DNA of 34,154 nucleotides from Plantago elongata (GCA_036897095.1 JAYMSP010001269.1:1-34154); one strand, 5' to 3'; shown: positions 10,356 to 19,703, counted from the stretch's first letter. Notes: generated from the letters alone by a model not told the origin. A program made the numbers and translations.

Positions 10356-11246
10356 TCAGAAAACATCATTCTGATCAATGTTGTTAAGCTCAGCAACCAT
10401 TTTACCTTTTCCCTTGGTGTTGTCTTTCTGAGATGATGGTATAATTAGCCTATCTGAAGCAGCTTTAGCATCATCTGTATCATCTGTCACCAGAGCGTCC
10501 AACTCTGCAACCGTGACATCAATATCTTTCTTCAATAGTTGCTTTTCATCAAGGAGTGTCTTCTCCTTAGCATTCTCTTCCTCAATCATCAGTAATTGGG
10601 CTTCCTTAGCTTCAATCAGAGATTGGTACTCTTGACTGAGCTTAGTTTCTTCTTCCAACATTTCCTTGAGTATTGCAACTCTAGATTCAACAACCTTAAA
10701 TTCTTCAGAGGGGTCGGCTTGTTGATTTTGATCGTTTGAGTTCTGTTGGTTTTGTTGGTCAGCTGGAGGTGGTGATTTTGGTGGGTCTCTCTGAGTTGAG
10801 TCTGGAGCAAGTGGAGTTCCTGTTCCGGCATTTCCTTGTGCTATTCCACCAGTCCCTGGTAAAGGACTATCATCATCCTCATCATCAGAATGATTGTTTT
10901 TATCACCACCTTCTGGATGTTCAAATGAGGAATCCATGTCATTCTCATCAGTTTCTTCCTCTTCATCTGAAACCAGGTTGATTATAGTAGGAAGTGTAGT
11001 CCTTTGCCCATTTACTTCCTTTTGTTCAGACGGATAACCTCTGAGTGTTTGGGGCAATGTAAGGTCTAGGGCCATCTGCTTTCTGGTCTCTTCATTTGCA
11101 GCATTGAAGGCATCCATCAGCTTCTTCCCAACGTCATATGTGAAATCGTCATGCATCAGCATATAATGAGGGTAATCCTCTATGGGAAACATAGCATGAA
11201 CGTTTCTCCAGATTGAAGGCTCTTGCCCTCCTCTCTTTGTGGTCAA
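10356..11246 (-). CDS. Acidic coiled-coil protein, last exon of the LTR element gene
   Basis: This is a 296-codon open frame. Residues 1-75 look globular (SIWRNVHAMFPIEDYPHYML). Residues 92-127 are an Asp/Glu/Ser-rich segment, 128-180 are Gly/Pro then Gln/Asn-rich, and 182-255 are strongly helical with heptad-like Leu/Ile spacing (a likely coiled coil). The tail has a basic KGKGK at about 278-282. The printed Met start is probably not the true start, because upstream coding-like sequence RQWQKLRKANLTELAKVIDH (about 11240-11305) sits in another frame and joins it through a small deletion around AGGAGGG. It ends 367 bp before the LTR, where extra or env-like ORFs lie in some plant retroelements (Sirevirus, Tat/Retand). 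It has no transmembrane segment that I can see. I do not recognise the family and infer no function. Confidence 0.6.
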   Translation of the reverse strand: MTTKRGGQEPSIWRNVHAMFPIEDYPHYMLMHDDFTYDVGKKLMDAFNAANEETRKQMALDLTLPQTLRGYPSEQKEVNGQRTTLPTIINLVSDEEEETDENDMDSSFEHPEGGDKNNHSDDEDDDSPLPGTGGIAQGNAGTGTPLAPDSTQRDPPKSPPPADQQNQQNSNDQNQQADPSEEFKVVESRVAILKEMLEEETKLSQEYQSLIEAKEAQLLMIEEENAKEKTLLDEKQLLKKDIDVTVAELDALVTDDTDDAKAASDRLIIPSSQKDNTKGKGKMVAELNNIDQNDVF

Positions 11247-12417
11247 TCACCTTGGCAAGCTCCGTCAGATTAGCTTTTCTGAGCTTTTGCCATTGCCTAA
11301 AGCATTTTACATGTCGTTAATCTTCATTAGATTGCTTCCACGTCGATCACTGGTATCACTTGAGCCTGAGAGAAAGGTTTCAAGTTAGTTTTATTCAAAC
11401 TTACTTGTGGTTATCTGAGAATAAAGAAGTTTAAGTATTTCTGAGCATACTTGTGTATCAACACTAGGCTCATTTACTTTGACCTCTGGAGTAATAGGTG
11501 CTTCAGATACCATGGTCAGAGGAGTGGATGCTTCCTCTTCAACCATTCTTTCTGCTTGAGCCTGAGAATTAGAATAAAACTTAATGCTTAGAAATATTCT
11601 AAGGAAGGGTGTTGAAAAGATATGTAATTCTGAGAGTTTCACTTACTTCCAAGTTAGGAAACTTAGAATTAATTCTTTCAAAAATCGGAGTGGTCTCTGG
11701 CAACCTTTCTGGAGACTTAGCCAATTTGGTTGTGTCATATTTCCATAGGTGTCCTCAGTCACCTTTTCTTCAAAATGAACCTATTCGGATAAGCAAAGCA
11801 TTTGATTAAGCAAATTGATCTTCACAAGTTATTCATTGAGAAAATGATTCTTATTTCACATACCACCACAATGGAAGGCTCATAAATAATTTCTTCAGAA
11901 GGTTTTTCAACCTCTGGAATCTCTTGTGCTTGTGATGTTTCCACCACTTTAACTGCTTTCTCAGTTGGAGCCTGTATAGAGACAATATGAAGTTAGAAAC
12001 ACACAAGAATTTTGATAAGTACAAGATTGTTTCTTTTCAGAGACAATTGACTACCTGTTGCACATGATCTTGTTCTTGTGTTGCAGAGATTGAATGAACC
12101 TCTTCTTCATTCAGAGGGGTGGGCACAATGTCTTCCCCCTGTTGTGATGTCTCCATGAAAGCCTGTAACAAAGGAAGTTTATGAGTAACAAGTTTAACAT
12201 TATTTAAATATTTCACAAGTTAGATATAGAGTACTCTTGCTACCTGTGTGGTTTCAGGCACTGTGGCTTCCATAACATGACTTGAAGTTTCTGGTACTTT
12301 AGACCTTTCCTCTACTTGATCATTCCGAGTTCCTGTCTCAGGTTGATCTATCTCAGAAGGTTGAGGAACCTGCTCAGGTGCAGGAATTTCTTCCACATGA
12401 CAAAATGATGGAAGATT
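11247..12417 (-). pseudogene. Tandem short exons of the LTR element gene
   Basis: On the minus strand there are six exon-like pieces: a (about 12417 down to 12244), b (12162-12055, 108 bp), c (11971-11864, 108 bp), d (11780-11647, 134 bp), e (11561-11451, 111 bp) and f (from 11365). The five intervening introns are 81, 83, 83, 85 and 85 bp. All start GTA and end AG after a pyrimidine-rich stretch. Intron phase is 0 throughout, and most exons open with GCT (Ala), as in cag|GCTCAA. Exon starts are 191, 191, 219 and 196 bp apart. The encoded peptides are Glu/Pro/Val/Thr-rich and alike (VVETSQAQEIPEVEKPSE, MVEEEASTPLTM, VPETSSHVMEATVPETTQ). Exon d has a one-base deletion relative to a 135 bp frame, and exon f runs into a stop after 12 codons, so this copy is broken. 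It reads into the acidic coiled-coil ORF at 10356-11246. Confidence 0.72.
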
Positions 12418-12440
12418 CTAACATTGCTTCCACATTGAGT

Positions 12441-13478
12441 TCACCTTAAAATAAATCATATTCTAAGATCCCTGCGAACAAATGGTTCCCAACCAAATGT
12501 TCCCCCTGAGTTTTTCCCTAGCTCTTCGAGCCAAGTACTTCATGTACTCAAGATAACATTGGATTTTTTCCTTGATTTTCCAAACCAAGTACTTCCTGTA
12601 CTCCACGCCTTGATGGTGTTGGTTATAAGTTTATTTTCAGGTAAGCTTCTCTTATAACTTTTCAGCTATGTTTTCAGAGAGCTTGAAGAGATTATACTAC
12701 TTGATATACTTATTTAGTATATGGTAGGTTCTCCTTACTGACGCAAGTAATTGGTATCCGTTCTGGAAAATGAGCTTCATAAAGAGTATCCGAAAGTTCA
12801 ACTCTTTCACGAATAACAGTCTCTTGTAATAGGTTCAGAACACTTAGAACTACTAGTGATTCTTCGAGCTTGTTAGTTGCAACAGTAAGCTTGGAGAATG
12901 GAAGTATGAATGCATGAGAGAATACTTGTTTGATAGTTGATATGAGCGTAGTTCGTGTGTGTATTTCTTAGCTTCTAAGTGGTGATATTTATAAATGAAT
13001 TTGAGATTCGTTTGAATAGTATCTGTTAGACCTTCTCAAAATTAAATCAGTTGATATCTCGAAATGTGTACTCAGAAGTTCCTTTCTCATTTTCAGAGAG
13101 GACTCTGCATTGATCAACTTTTCAGCCGGTGTAATTAATGCACTATACTATTTCTTGTCATGTAGTCCCAACATGCACTATACTATACTATACAATATGC
13201 AGAGATCCTTCTTCATGCAGAGATACTCGATGATGTCATATGTTCAGTCTTCAGATCTTCGATTAAAATCCATTGCTATGATCCTTCTTCATGGCCTTCT
13301 CAAAATATAAAATTACATTCAGAGACCTAATAATCTTATTACAAGTTTATCTAGACTAACATACTAAGTGATTTCCTCTTTTACAATGTTTAAGTGAACT
13401 AAGAGTACTAGTCACCTTTCTGTACCAAAGATAAGTCATATGGTGATTGATCATAAATACTAACAGATATTCCTAACA
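12441..13478 (-). repeat. 5' LTR, truncated (~1,038 bp)
   Basis: This aligns with 8961-9988 of the left LTR, with many substitutions and some indels, notably around 13165-13300 where the two copies differ in content. It lacks the counterpart of 8634-8960, i.e. its 3' part in element orientation. It ends CCTAACA at 13478, exactly where copia coding sequence begins. Confidence 0.75.
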
Positions 13479-14672
13479 TATACCATTTTCTCCACCATAT
13501 TGGTAACCTCTAGCATCCAGACTTCCTTGAGTGCCAAGTTCCTTTCATGCTAGGCACATATCTGACCTTGGTGAGTTTTCTTACTACACCATCAAACATT
13601 TTGATAGATATTGAACATGTACCTCTAATTCTGCATAGATGATCATTTCCCATCATCACATCTTCACCATCAAAGAGTTTCAACTCACATAACCACTCTT
13701 TATTTGAAGATATATGAAATGAACAACCAGAATCAAGTACCCACTGGCTATCACTAGGATTATTAGAAACAACAAGGGCTTCTGTAAGTTCATAAGAAGT
13801 ACCTTCAGCTATGTCAACTTTGTGAATAGCAGTCTTGGGCAGAAATTTGTTCTTGAGTAGTGGACAATCTTTCTTTAATTGACCAGGCTTCTTGCAGTTG
13901 TAACAGTACTTCCTCTTTTCTTCAGACTCAGTGTTATTTTCTCTTGGATCCTTCTGATATTTAGGCTTGTTTTGTACCTTGATCCTGGTGTTTCTATTCC
14001 TTCCCCAGCTTGATTGGCTGATAAGATTTTTCCAGTTACATCACTGTGAATACCAACACAAAGGCTCTACTGATCCACCTTGTTTCTCAATGCAGTCTCC
14101 ACATCCATAGCTGTCAAATCATCAGGTTTAGTCATCACAATAGCATCTATCCAATGCTCATAACTCTTAGGTAGAGAGCTAAGAATAATGACAGCCTTAT
14201 CATCTTCTCCAAGCACCATATCTCTTGATTCAATATCAGAACACAATTTGTTGAAATCATCGAGGTGGTCGATGATATTCTTATCAGGTTTCATCTTATA
14301 GTTGAAGAATATCTGCTTGAGTTTGATTTTTCTTGCAACTGTTTTAACATGATACAGCTCTTCAAGCTTATCCCACACCTCCTTAGCTGTCTTCAACTTG
14401 ATGACCTCTTTGAGAGACTTATTGCCAAGGGACATGATCAGAGTGCTCGTAGCTCTTCCGATTGTGCGTGCTTTCTCTATTTCATCGAAATACTTCGAGA
14501 AACCTTTATCACCAAGAAGAGCTTGCTCCACACCTTGTTGAAACAGCAAGGCCTCCATGCGAGCTTGCCAAAAGGGGAAATCAACCTTCTCCATTAACTT
14601 CTCAGTCTCAAACTTCATAGTGGACGCCATTAGTACACCGATATGTGTTGTCGTTCCCACAGACGGCGCCAA
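13479..14672 (-). pseudogene. Ty1/copia gag-protease fragment
   Basis: On the minus strand the gag frame opens most plausibly at the ATG at 14630 (MASTMKFETEKLMEKVDFP). It contains a UBN2-type copia gag domain (FWQARMEALL, TAKEVWDKLEELY, LSSLPKSYEHW) and stops at about 14067. After a frame break, 13990-13850 encodes a Lys-rich segment and a zinc-knuckle-like CYNCKKPGQLKKDC, in which the usual His is Gln. Then comes the aspartic protease start WVLDSGCSFHI (about 13725-13745) and on to VRYVPSMK, where another frameshift occurs. The coding trace (GYQYGGENGI) runs right up to 13479, where the LTR of the other element begins. Integrase, reverse transcriptase and RNase H are not in the window. Confidence 0.85.
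14654..14671 (-). promoter_or_regulatory. Primer-binding site of the copia element
   Basis: On the minus strand, two bases after the LTR end (TTCAACA), comes TGGCGCCGTCTGTGGGAA. The first nine bases, TGGCGCCGT, fit the 3' end of plant tRNA-Asp, while the following bases do not match it well. The tRNA-Met type site (TGGTATCAGAGC) usual in copia elements is absent. Confidence 0.55.
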
Positions 14673-14673
14673 T

Positions 14674-15235
14674 TGTTGAAATAATCAATCAATCAAATCG
14701 ATTCACAATGAACGCAGAGAACAAAATAATCAATCTACGAAAATTGTAAACAATATGAGAGTTACGTGGTTCGGATTAATCAATCCTACATCCACGGAGA
14801 ACACAAGAACAATACACTAATCAGTGAAAGATTACAAGAAGCAGAAGAAGAAGAAACCAAGCAAACAACAATGGTGAATGCTCTATTCTCTCTTTTCTCT
14901 CTCTTACAAGTGTTTCTCTCACTATAACTGTCAATTAGATGAAATATCTAATCAATCTAGCTTAGCATCCAAGTAACTAATCAATATATATGATGATTAC
15001 ACCCAATGAGAATCGCTTGATAGCTAAACAGGTTGGCATGCTCTGTTTCTTGACTTTCAGCTGCATTTCCCTCCTTGTCATCGATTTAATCTCCACCTTT
15101 AGATCAATCTTGATGGACGGTTTATGTGCAATCTCAATAAATAACTTGATACTTCATGAATATAAGCTAGAAACGAACTAACTTTCCACAAGCACACAAA
15201 TCAAACAAAGCAGAGGACCAATAATTAATTAAACA
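14674..15235 (-). repeat. 5' LTR of the copia element
   Basis: On the plus strand it starts TGTTGAAATAATC, directly beyond the primer-binding site. A matching end AATTAAACA at 15235 would give a 562 bp LTR with TGTT...AACA termini. This right border is a proposal, because the 3' LTR is not in the window. It contains a TTACGTGGTTCGGATTAATC-like block, partly shared with 18425-18680. Confidence 0.6.
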
Positions 15236-15245
15236 AGATGTTGTG

Positions 15246-15253
15246 GTATGAAG
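15246..15253. repeat. Left 8-bp target duplication of hAT element
   Basis: GTATGAAG here and GTATGAAG at 16347-16354 are identical and directly flank the terminal inverted repeats. Confidence 0.88.
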
Positions 15254-16346
15254 CTATGTTTTAAAAGCCGGACCGGACAATTGAGCCGCTCACCCCCTAA
15301 AAAAGGTTCAACCGGGGTCGGACCGGTTGGACCGTTTTTGAGCCGTTTGAACCGGTATGACGTCATATATAATATTATAAATATTTTATATACATATATA
15401 CAGATTCAATTTGACAAATCCAAACACACTCAGAATCCAGATAGCGAGATAACAAACAAACCCACCTAGTTCACTCACTGACTCACTCACCAACCACATA
15501 TTTAATATATTATAATTGTGTTTAGAAGTCAAAATTAATAAAATTGAATTATTAGAGGTTGTTTTACAATTTTAAGTTTAATTGAGAGAGAAAATGAGTT
15601 CGATGTGGAATGATCCAAAAATAATTGAGAATGATCTCTATTCGTAGATCTCGAAAAAAACGAATCCGTTGGTAATTTTTATGATTTTGTAAAGATTAAA
15701 AGGACCGACAAGGACCGATCAGGACCGAATTTTTGTAAAACCGATATACCCCTTATCCTCGTTATAAAAATATATAAACCATAAATAAAATGTTGTTGTT
15801 GTTTCCCAATTCCAATCCCCAGATTCCCAATTCCAATCTCACGTTCAGATTCCCAATTCCAATCTCACGTTGTCCCAATCTTCCATTCCCAATCTGTCTT
15901 CTTCTTCTTCACATGAATTACCTGCAGATTTAATCTCCTTGACAGTAGCCGATTTCGGCACGGGCACACCGAGAGCAGAGAAGAAACACCAAGAGTCTAC
16001 CGAACCTCCTGGCGGAAGAAGGACCGAGAAAGGAGAAGAAATACGATGAAGAAAAGAAACGATGAAGCTGGCTGCTGGAGAAGAAACGTTGAAGAACAGA
16101 AGAAACACGCTAACTGAACGGCTAAAGAACAGAAGAGACACGCACGAAAATTAGGGCTGTCTGTTGCCTGTTTTGTTTTTTTTTATTATTTGGCTCGAGC
16201 CGGCGGTTCGCCGGGTCGATCCGGCTTTCCGCCGGCTCGAGCGGGTTTTTCGGATCCGGCTTTTTGCCGGCTTTAGACCACACAAAGAGCCGGTGAGCAA
16301 CGGTTTTCGGTCGGGCCGCCGGCCCGATCCGGCTTTCAAAACACAG
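15254..16346. mobile_element. Non-autonomous hAT-type DNA transposon
   Basis: The element is 1,093 bp. The left end is CTATGTTTTAAAAGCCGG and the right end, on the other strand, is CTGTGTTTTGAAAGCCGG. These are 18-bp terminal inverted repeats with two mismatches, flanked by a perfect 8-bp duplication, which is the hAT signature length. The subterminal parts are strikingly GC-rich (CCGGACCGG, GCCGGCGG motifs at 15270-15355 and 16190-16335) against an AT-rich core. Short repeats of CCCAATTCCAATC lie at 15806-15875. No transposase is encoded, and open stretches inside are short and lack family motifs. It inserted between the copia LTR and the 3' side of the GDSL gene. Confidence 0.88.
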
Positions 16347-16354
16347 GTATGAAG
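16347..16354. repeat. Right 8-bp target duplication of hAT element
   Basis: GTATGAAG, identical to 15246-15253. Confidence 0.88.
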
Positions 16355-16486
16355 AAATGAACAAGGCATCATTTTTCACGAGAAAAAATAAACACAGTAC
16401 GAATCACAATAACAAATGAACACAAGTAGCTAGCCTCATTATATCGATCAGCACATAATTAATTGCTAGTTACTTCTCTGGAGCCA

Positions 16487-16492
16487 TTTATT
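16487..16492 (-). terminator. AATAAA polyadenylation signal of the GDSL gene
   Basis: The minus strand reads GAATAAATGG about 60 bp after the stop codon at 16552. The position and perfect hexamer fit a near-upstream element for 3' end formation. Confidence 0.6.
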
Positions 16493-16551
16493 CTGACTAA
16501 CAAACAATCAATAATAGTAAGGAGAATAATTAACTAAATAATTCTAATTAA

Positions 16552-18072
16552 TTATCCGGTGCAATTCAATGCTGCCAAAGCTCCCTCTTGAAGAATCGCT
16601 CCAAGCCGATAGTAAGCAGCTTCTGTGAGGTGTATACCATCCCAATGAATGTATTGGCTTGGATCGGAACAAACTGGCACTCCTTTCGACCCGCAGAACC
16701 TCCTCTTATCGTAGTTATACCGACCACAGGTTCCACAACAAGTCATCATTGAAATGTTCCGGTTTGGTCCTATAACGTACAAACATCAAGATGAATAGAT
16801 GATATTCAATTGTTCGGGTTTTATCACATATGATATGTACCGAGGCTATCTGCATGGTTTAAGGGAAATTGAGAAACGAAAAAGACGCTTACCTGCATTA
16901 GTTTCATTCAACATTCGAATGTAAGCACTGTTGAAGTCCCCGTAGAATATGGTAACATTAGGAAATTCTTGGGTAAGGTTGGTGACCGCACTTTGAAGGT
17001 GATTGTTCTTATACGTGATAAGATCATTGATAGTCCTTAAACATCCCAGATTGTCATAGTCGTTAGGGTCATCAGTACCAAACTCTGTAAGAATATATGG
17101 AAAGCATCCGATTGGAAAGTTTCCTGGAATAATTACTCGAGTAGTGCCCATCAAGATCGCCTCCTATGGTAAACAATAATCCAACAAGTTCGTATTAATT
17201 AGTAATTATAACATGAATAGAATCCTGAAATTTTGATCAAGTATGCATGTAAATGGGTGCTTATGAACATGATGAGTTGAGCATATTACCCTTGCGGCAT
17301 TGATTTGTGTTTGGGTAATGTATGGCACATACGACCTAGCCTCTTCGATTGATTTGCCTTGTAGTAACGCAAAAGCAATGTCATTTGCTTCAACGTCACC
17401 CGTGAAGTATATAGAATTCGCAGCGACACTGGTGCATTCTGGTATTCAATCAAATCATAAAAGTTACCACAAGAGTTCCAAATATCCTGACGAAATGTAT
17501 ACTAATTCAATATTAGCAGAACAAACCTGTTGGTGTTGAGCAAATGGAGCTAAGATGGTCCCTAAACCATTGCATTTGAGTATTAAGCGAAACAGCATGA
17601 GCTGGAATTCGAATGCCTCTTGAAGCAAAGAAGCTACGATCTAATACTGGACTTCCAGCCACAGCAAAGATAATTGCACTATTGGAAGTAGCATTTCCAC
17701 CCAAGTAAGGCGTAGGGTTCGGAAATCCCATAACCACACCTGCAATGGAAACATGTAAATCGATATAACGAATCATAAACTTGATTAACTGAGAATTTAT
17801 AAGCTAACTGTTCGGTACGTACCTCCAATATCAATGTCTGTAAGACCATCAGTCCAACGTCCAGTAGCACGACCAATGGTTGTCATACCATACGGAAGAC
17901 GTGCTGCTGGAAGCCTCGGCCCCCATGGTCTAATGGCAATCGCATTACCGATGTCAAAGACTCCATCTCCCAAGTGGAAAAAATAGTCAAATGGACATAT
18001 AGGGTTGGGTTGTGAAATGGCTGAACCAACCAGGAACAGAACTAATAGGGATGTTGCTTTAAGAGTGTGCAT
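16552..18072 (-). CDS. GDSL esterase/lipase-family protein, catalytic Ser replaced
   Basis: Five exons on the minus strand: 18072-17823, 17739-17527, 17438-17290, 17163-16893 and 16769-16552, with all introns GT-AG (83, 88, 126, 123 bp). Joined, they give 1,101 bp, 366 residues, the usual length for plant GDSL enzymes. Residues 1-20 look like a signal peptide, so secretion or entry to the ER is likely. Block I reads CPFDYFFHLGDGVFDIGN, in the style of the acetylajmalan/sinapine esterase group (LGDSISDTGN), but the nucleophile Ser is Gly37. Block II is FAVAGSPVLD. Block III is GDVEANDIAF, keeping Asn but with Glu two residues before it where Gly is usual. Block V, WDGIHLTEAAY, keeps Asp338 and His341. 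Frame, splice sites, TATA box and poly(A) signal all look sound, so it is either a recently dead gene or an expressed non-hydrolytic homologue. Ester hydrolysis is the family role, and I infer it is lost or altered here. Confidence 0.9.
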
Positions 18073-18164
18073 TGTTAGTTTCCCCAGTCTGAAAGCAAAT
18101 TTAGATAAATTAATTGGTGTTTCTTCTTAATTTTGTGTTGTTGTGTTAGCACAAATAGATGTGC

Positions 18165-18172
18165 TTTTTATA
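18165..18172 (-). promoter_or_regulatory. TATA box of the GDSL gene
   Basis: The minus strand reads CCCTATAAAAAGCAC, about 95 bp upstream of the start codon at 18072. This spacing would leave a short leader of roughly 60-70 bases, which is normal for this kind of gene. Confidence 0.6.
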
Positions 18173-18424
18173 GGGCTAAATGTTGATTTTTAGTGACAAG
18201 CTGAAAGAATTATCAGAGGATATGCTCGTTTACTTTTCTAATTATAATAACAACTTGACCTTGACATGCAATTCAATAGTCAACATCTCCATACTTATCT
18301 AATCTTAAAAGATTTGACTAACGTACGTGTTAATATAAACTTCTGACATTGCATGTGTTTATTTATATTTATTATGCTCTATCATCATTTTGAAGGCACA
18401 AGTTTATTTATGATCACTTGTTGG

Positions 18425-18680
18425 GTTTTTTGTCAAATTGAAACAATCGATTCACCACAACATACAATCACAATTAATAAAAAAGTAAATAGATTAACAA
18501 GAACATGAGAATTACGTGAGAGAAAAAATCGTTTTTGTTATCTTCATTTCAACGATTACAAACTCTAATAATAATAAATCTCGCTAAAAAACCTCAGAAT
18601 ATGAGTTCACTTCTCTTCTCAATAACTTTAATACAAATTGCATATGGATTCCTGAACTTAGGAAAGACTCAGAAAACACA
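18425..18680 (-). mobile_element. LTR remnant related to the copia LTR
   Basis: The block TTGAAACAATCGATTCACCA followed by AACAAGAACATGAGAATTACGTG resembles the beginning of the LTR at 14674-14775 (AAATCGATTCACAATGAACG, then ATATGAGAGTTACGTG). The similarity fades after ~100 bp and no internal element sequence adjoins it. This is probably an old solo LTR or fragment of a related copia family. Confidence 0.4.
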
Positions 18681-18834
18681 TATCACTAATTATTATTTTT
18701 ATTTTTTTATTTTTTTTAATTATTATTGAACAAGAAATATATCATTGCAATTACAATGTTGAACAACACAAATTTATCAATCGATTCTAAATGCAAATCA
18801 CCACCAATCTCTATTTAGAGAATATAATCACCCA

Positions 18835-19075
18835 TTTCGGGGGTGTCTCAACTTGTCATTCGGCTACAAACACTTTGACAATATAATTGTCCCCACCCAA
18901 CTTGTCATTCGGCTACAAACACTTTGACAATATAATTGTCCACTTGGGGGAATCGAATCCGTGACCTCATGGTTACGAGGTGAGAATATAATTACCCATT
19001 TCGAGGAATCGAACCCGTGACCTCATAATTACGAGATGTCTCAGCTTACCACTCGGCTACAAACACTTTGACCAC
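18835..19075 (-). repeat. tRNA-derived (SINE-like) tandem repeats
   Basis: On the minus strand 19059-19049 reads TAGCCGAGTGG (RNA polymerase III box A) and 19015-19005 reads GGTTCGATTCC (box B), about 33 bases apart as in tRNAs. The module is then repeated in pieces leftward: a second box-B-like copy near 18950-18960 (GGATTCGATTCC), and two near-identical 43+ bp copies of the box A side at 18850-18893 and 18899-18942, offset 49 bp, whose box A has decayed (TAGCCGAATGA). No acceptor stem can be formed, so it is not a working tRNA gene. Confidence 0.6.
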
Positions 19076-19703
19076 ATATTACTAATTATAAATAGTACCT
19101 TCTTCTCTCGAGATATACAAACATCTATGATCAAGCTCAGGGTCCATCTATGATCTACCCTTGCACATATGCATTATAAAATTAATCTGTAAACAATTAA
19201 AATTATAAAAGTTGTATTGAAAATATTTAGACTTTTTCTATAATTTTATTTTTAGCCAAACAAACGCAAATAATTTAGTCAAATTTTATTTGATGTACTG
19301 ATTTACGGATATTGGTAAGTTTTAATTTAGAATTTATTGTACAACGATATTAATTGGTAATCCACCTATAAAATAGAAACGTACTATACTTGGAAACGTG
19401 GAGAAAATGAATACATCCCTATCAGTTTGGAAAACATCTAGTATTTAAGTTATTTTCTGAAATGAATATGTCAAGATTAATTTTAGCTCGATCCCTTGTC
19501 GTTAACGATTTGCACACATCTCAAATTAACATGACTTGCATTATCAAAATATTGCAAGTCGAGAGTCTTCTTATTAGGAAAAGACCAACTTGCTACTGGA
19601 AATCTATTACGTATCTACACTTTCAACATACACTGCAACATGCACAACTTTACACATTAAGTAAGGTTAAATTAAGAGGAAAATGTATACTTTGCATACG
19701 AAA
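19076..19703. other. AT-rich stretch without a recognised gene
   Basis: There is an open frame from 19462 to 19857 on the plus strand, but it has no recognisable motif and runs into the LINE, so it is probably chance. A short tandem copy of AAATGTATACTTTG at 19681-19694 and 19701-19714 lies at the LINE target site. Confidence 0.45.

Larger units (their letters stand above)
8634..13478 (-). mobile_element. Pol-less LTR retroelement with spliced internal gene
   Basis: The element lies on the minus strand. The left copy, 8634-9988, is the 3' LTR and the right copy, about 12441-13478, is a truncated 5' LTR. The internal part, 9989-12440, holds an eroded multi-exon gene and no gag, protease, integrase or reverse transcriptase that I can detect. 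A purine tract on the minus strand (TAGGGGGATATT, 9989-10000) precedes the 3' LTR, as expected for second-strand priming. The primer-binding site and ~330 bp of the 5' LTR are missing, consistent with an internal deletion. The right LTR end is flanked by TATAC, the left by GTTAG, so no target duplication survives. The LTRs are clearly diverged by eye, so the element is not recent. On the right it interrupts copia coding sequence at 13479. Confidence 0.75.

Noticed and set aside
10736..10981. Plus-strand ORF over the acidic region
   Set aside because: It is antisense to the 296-codon frame, and its composition is the complement of Asp/Glu-rich codons.
14630..14672. Gag start at the upstream TTG (APSVGTTTHIG)
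   Set aside because: These bases are the primer-binding site and leader; the ATG at 14630 starts the conserved gag sequence.
18999..19072. Functional tRNA gene
   Set aside because: Box A and box B are present, but the flanking bases cannot pair as an acceptor stem and the anticodon arm is not formed.
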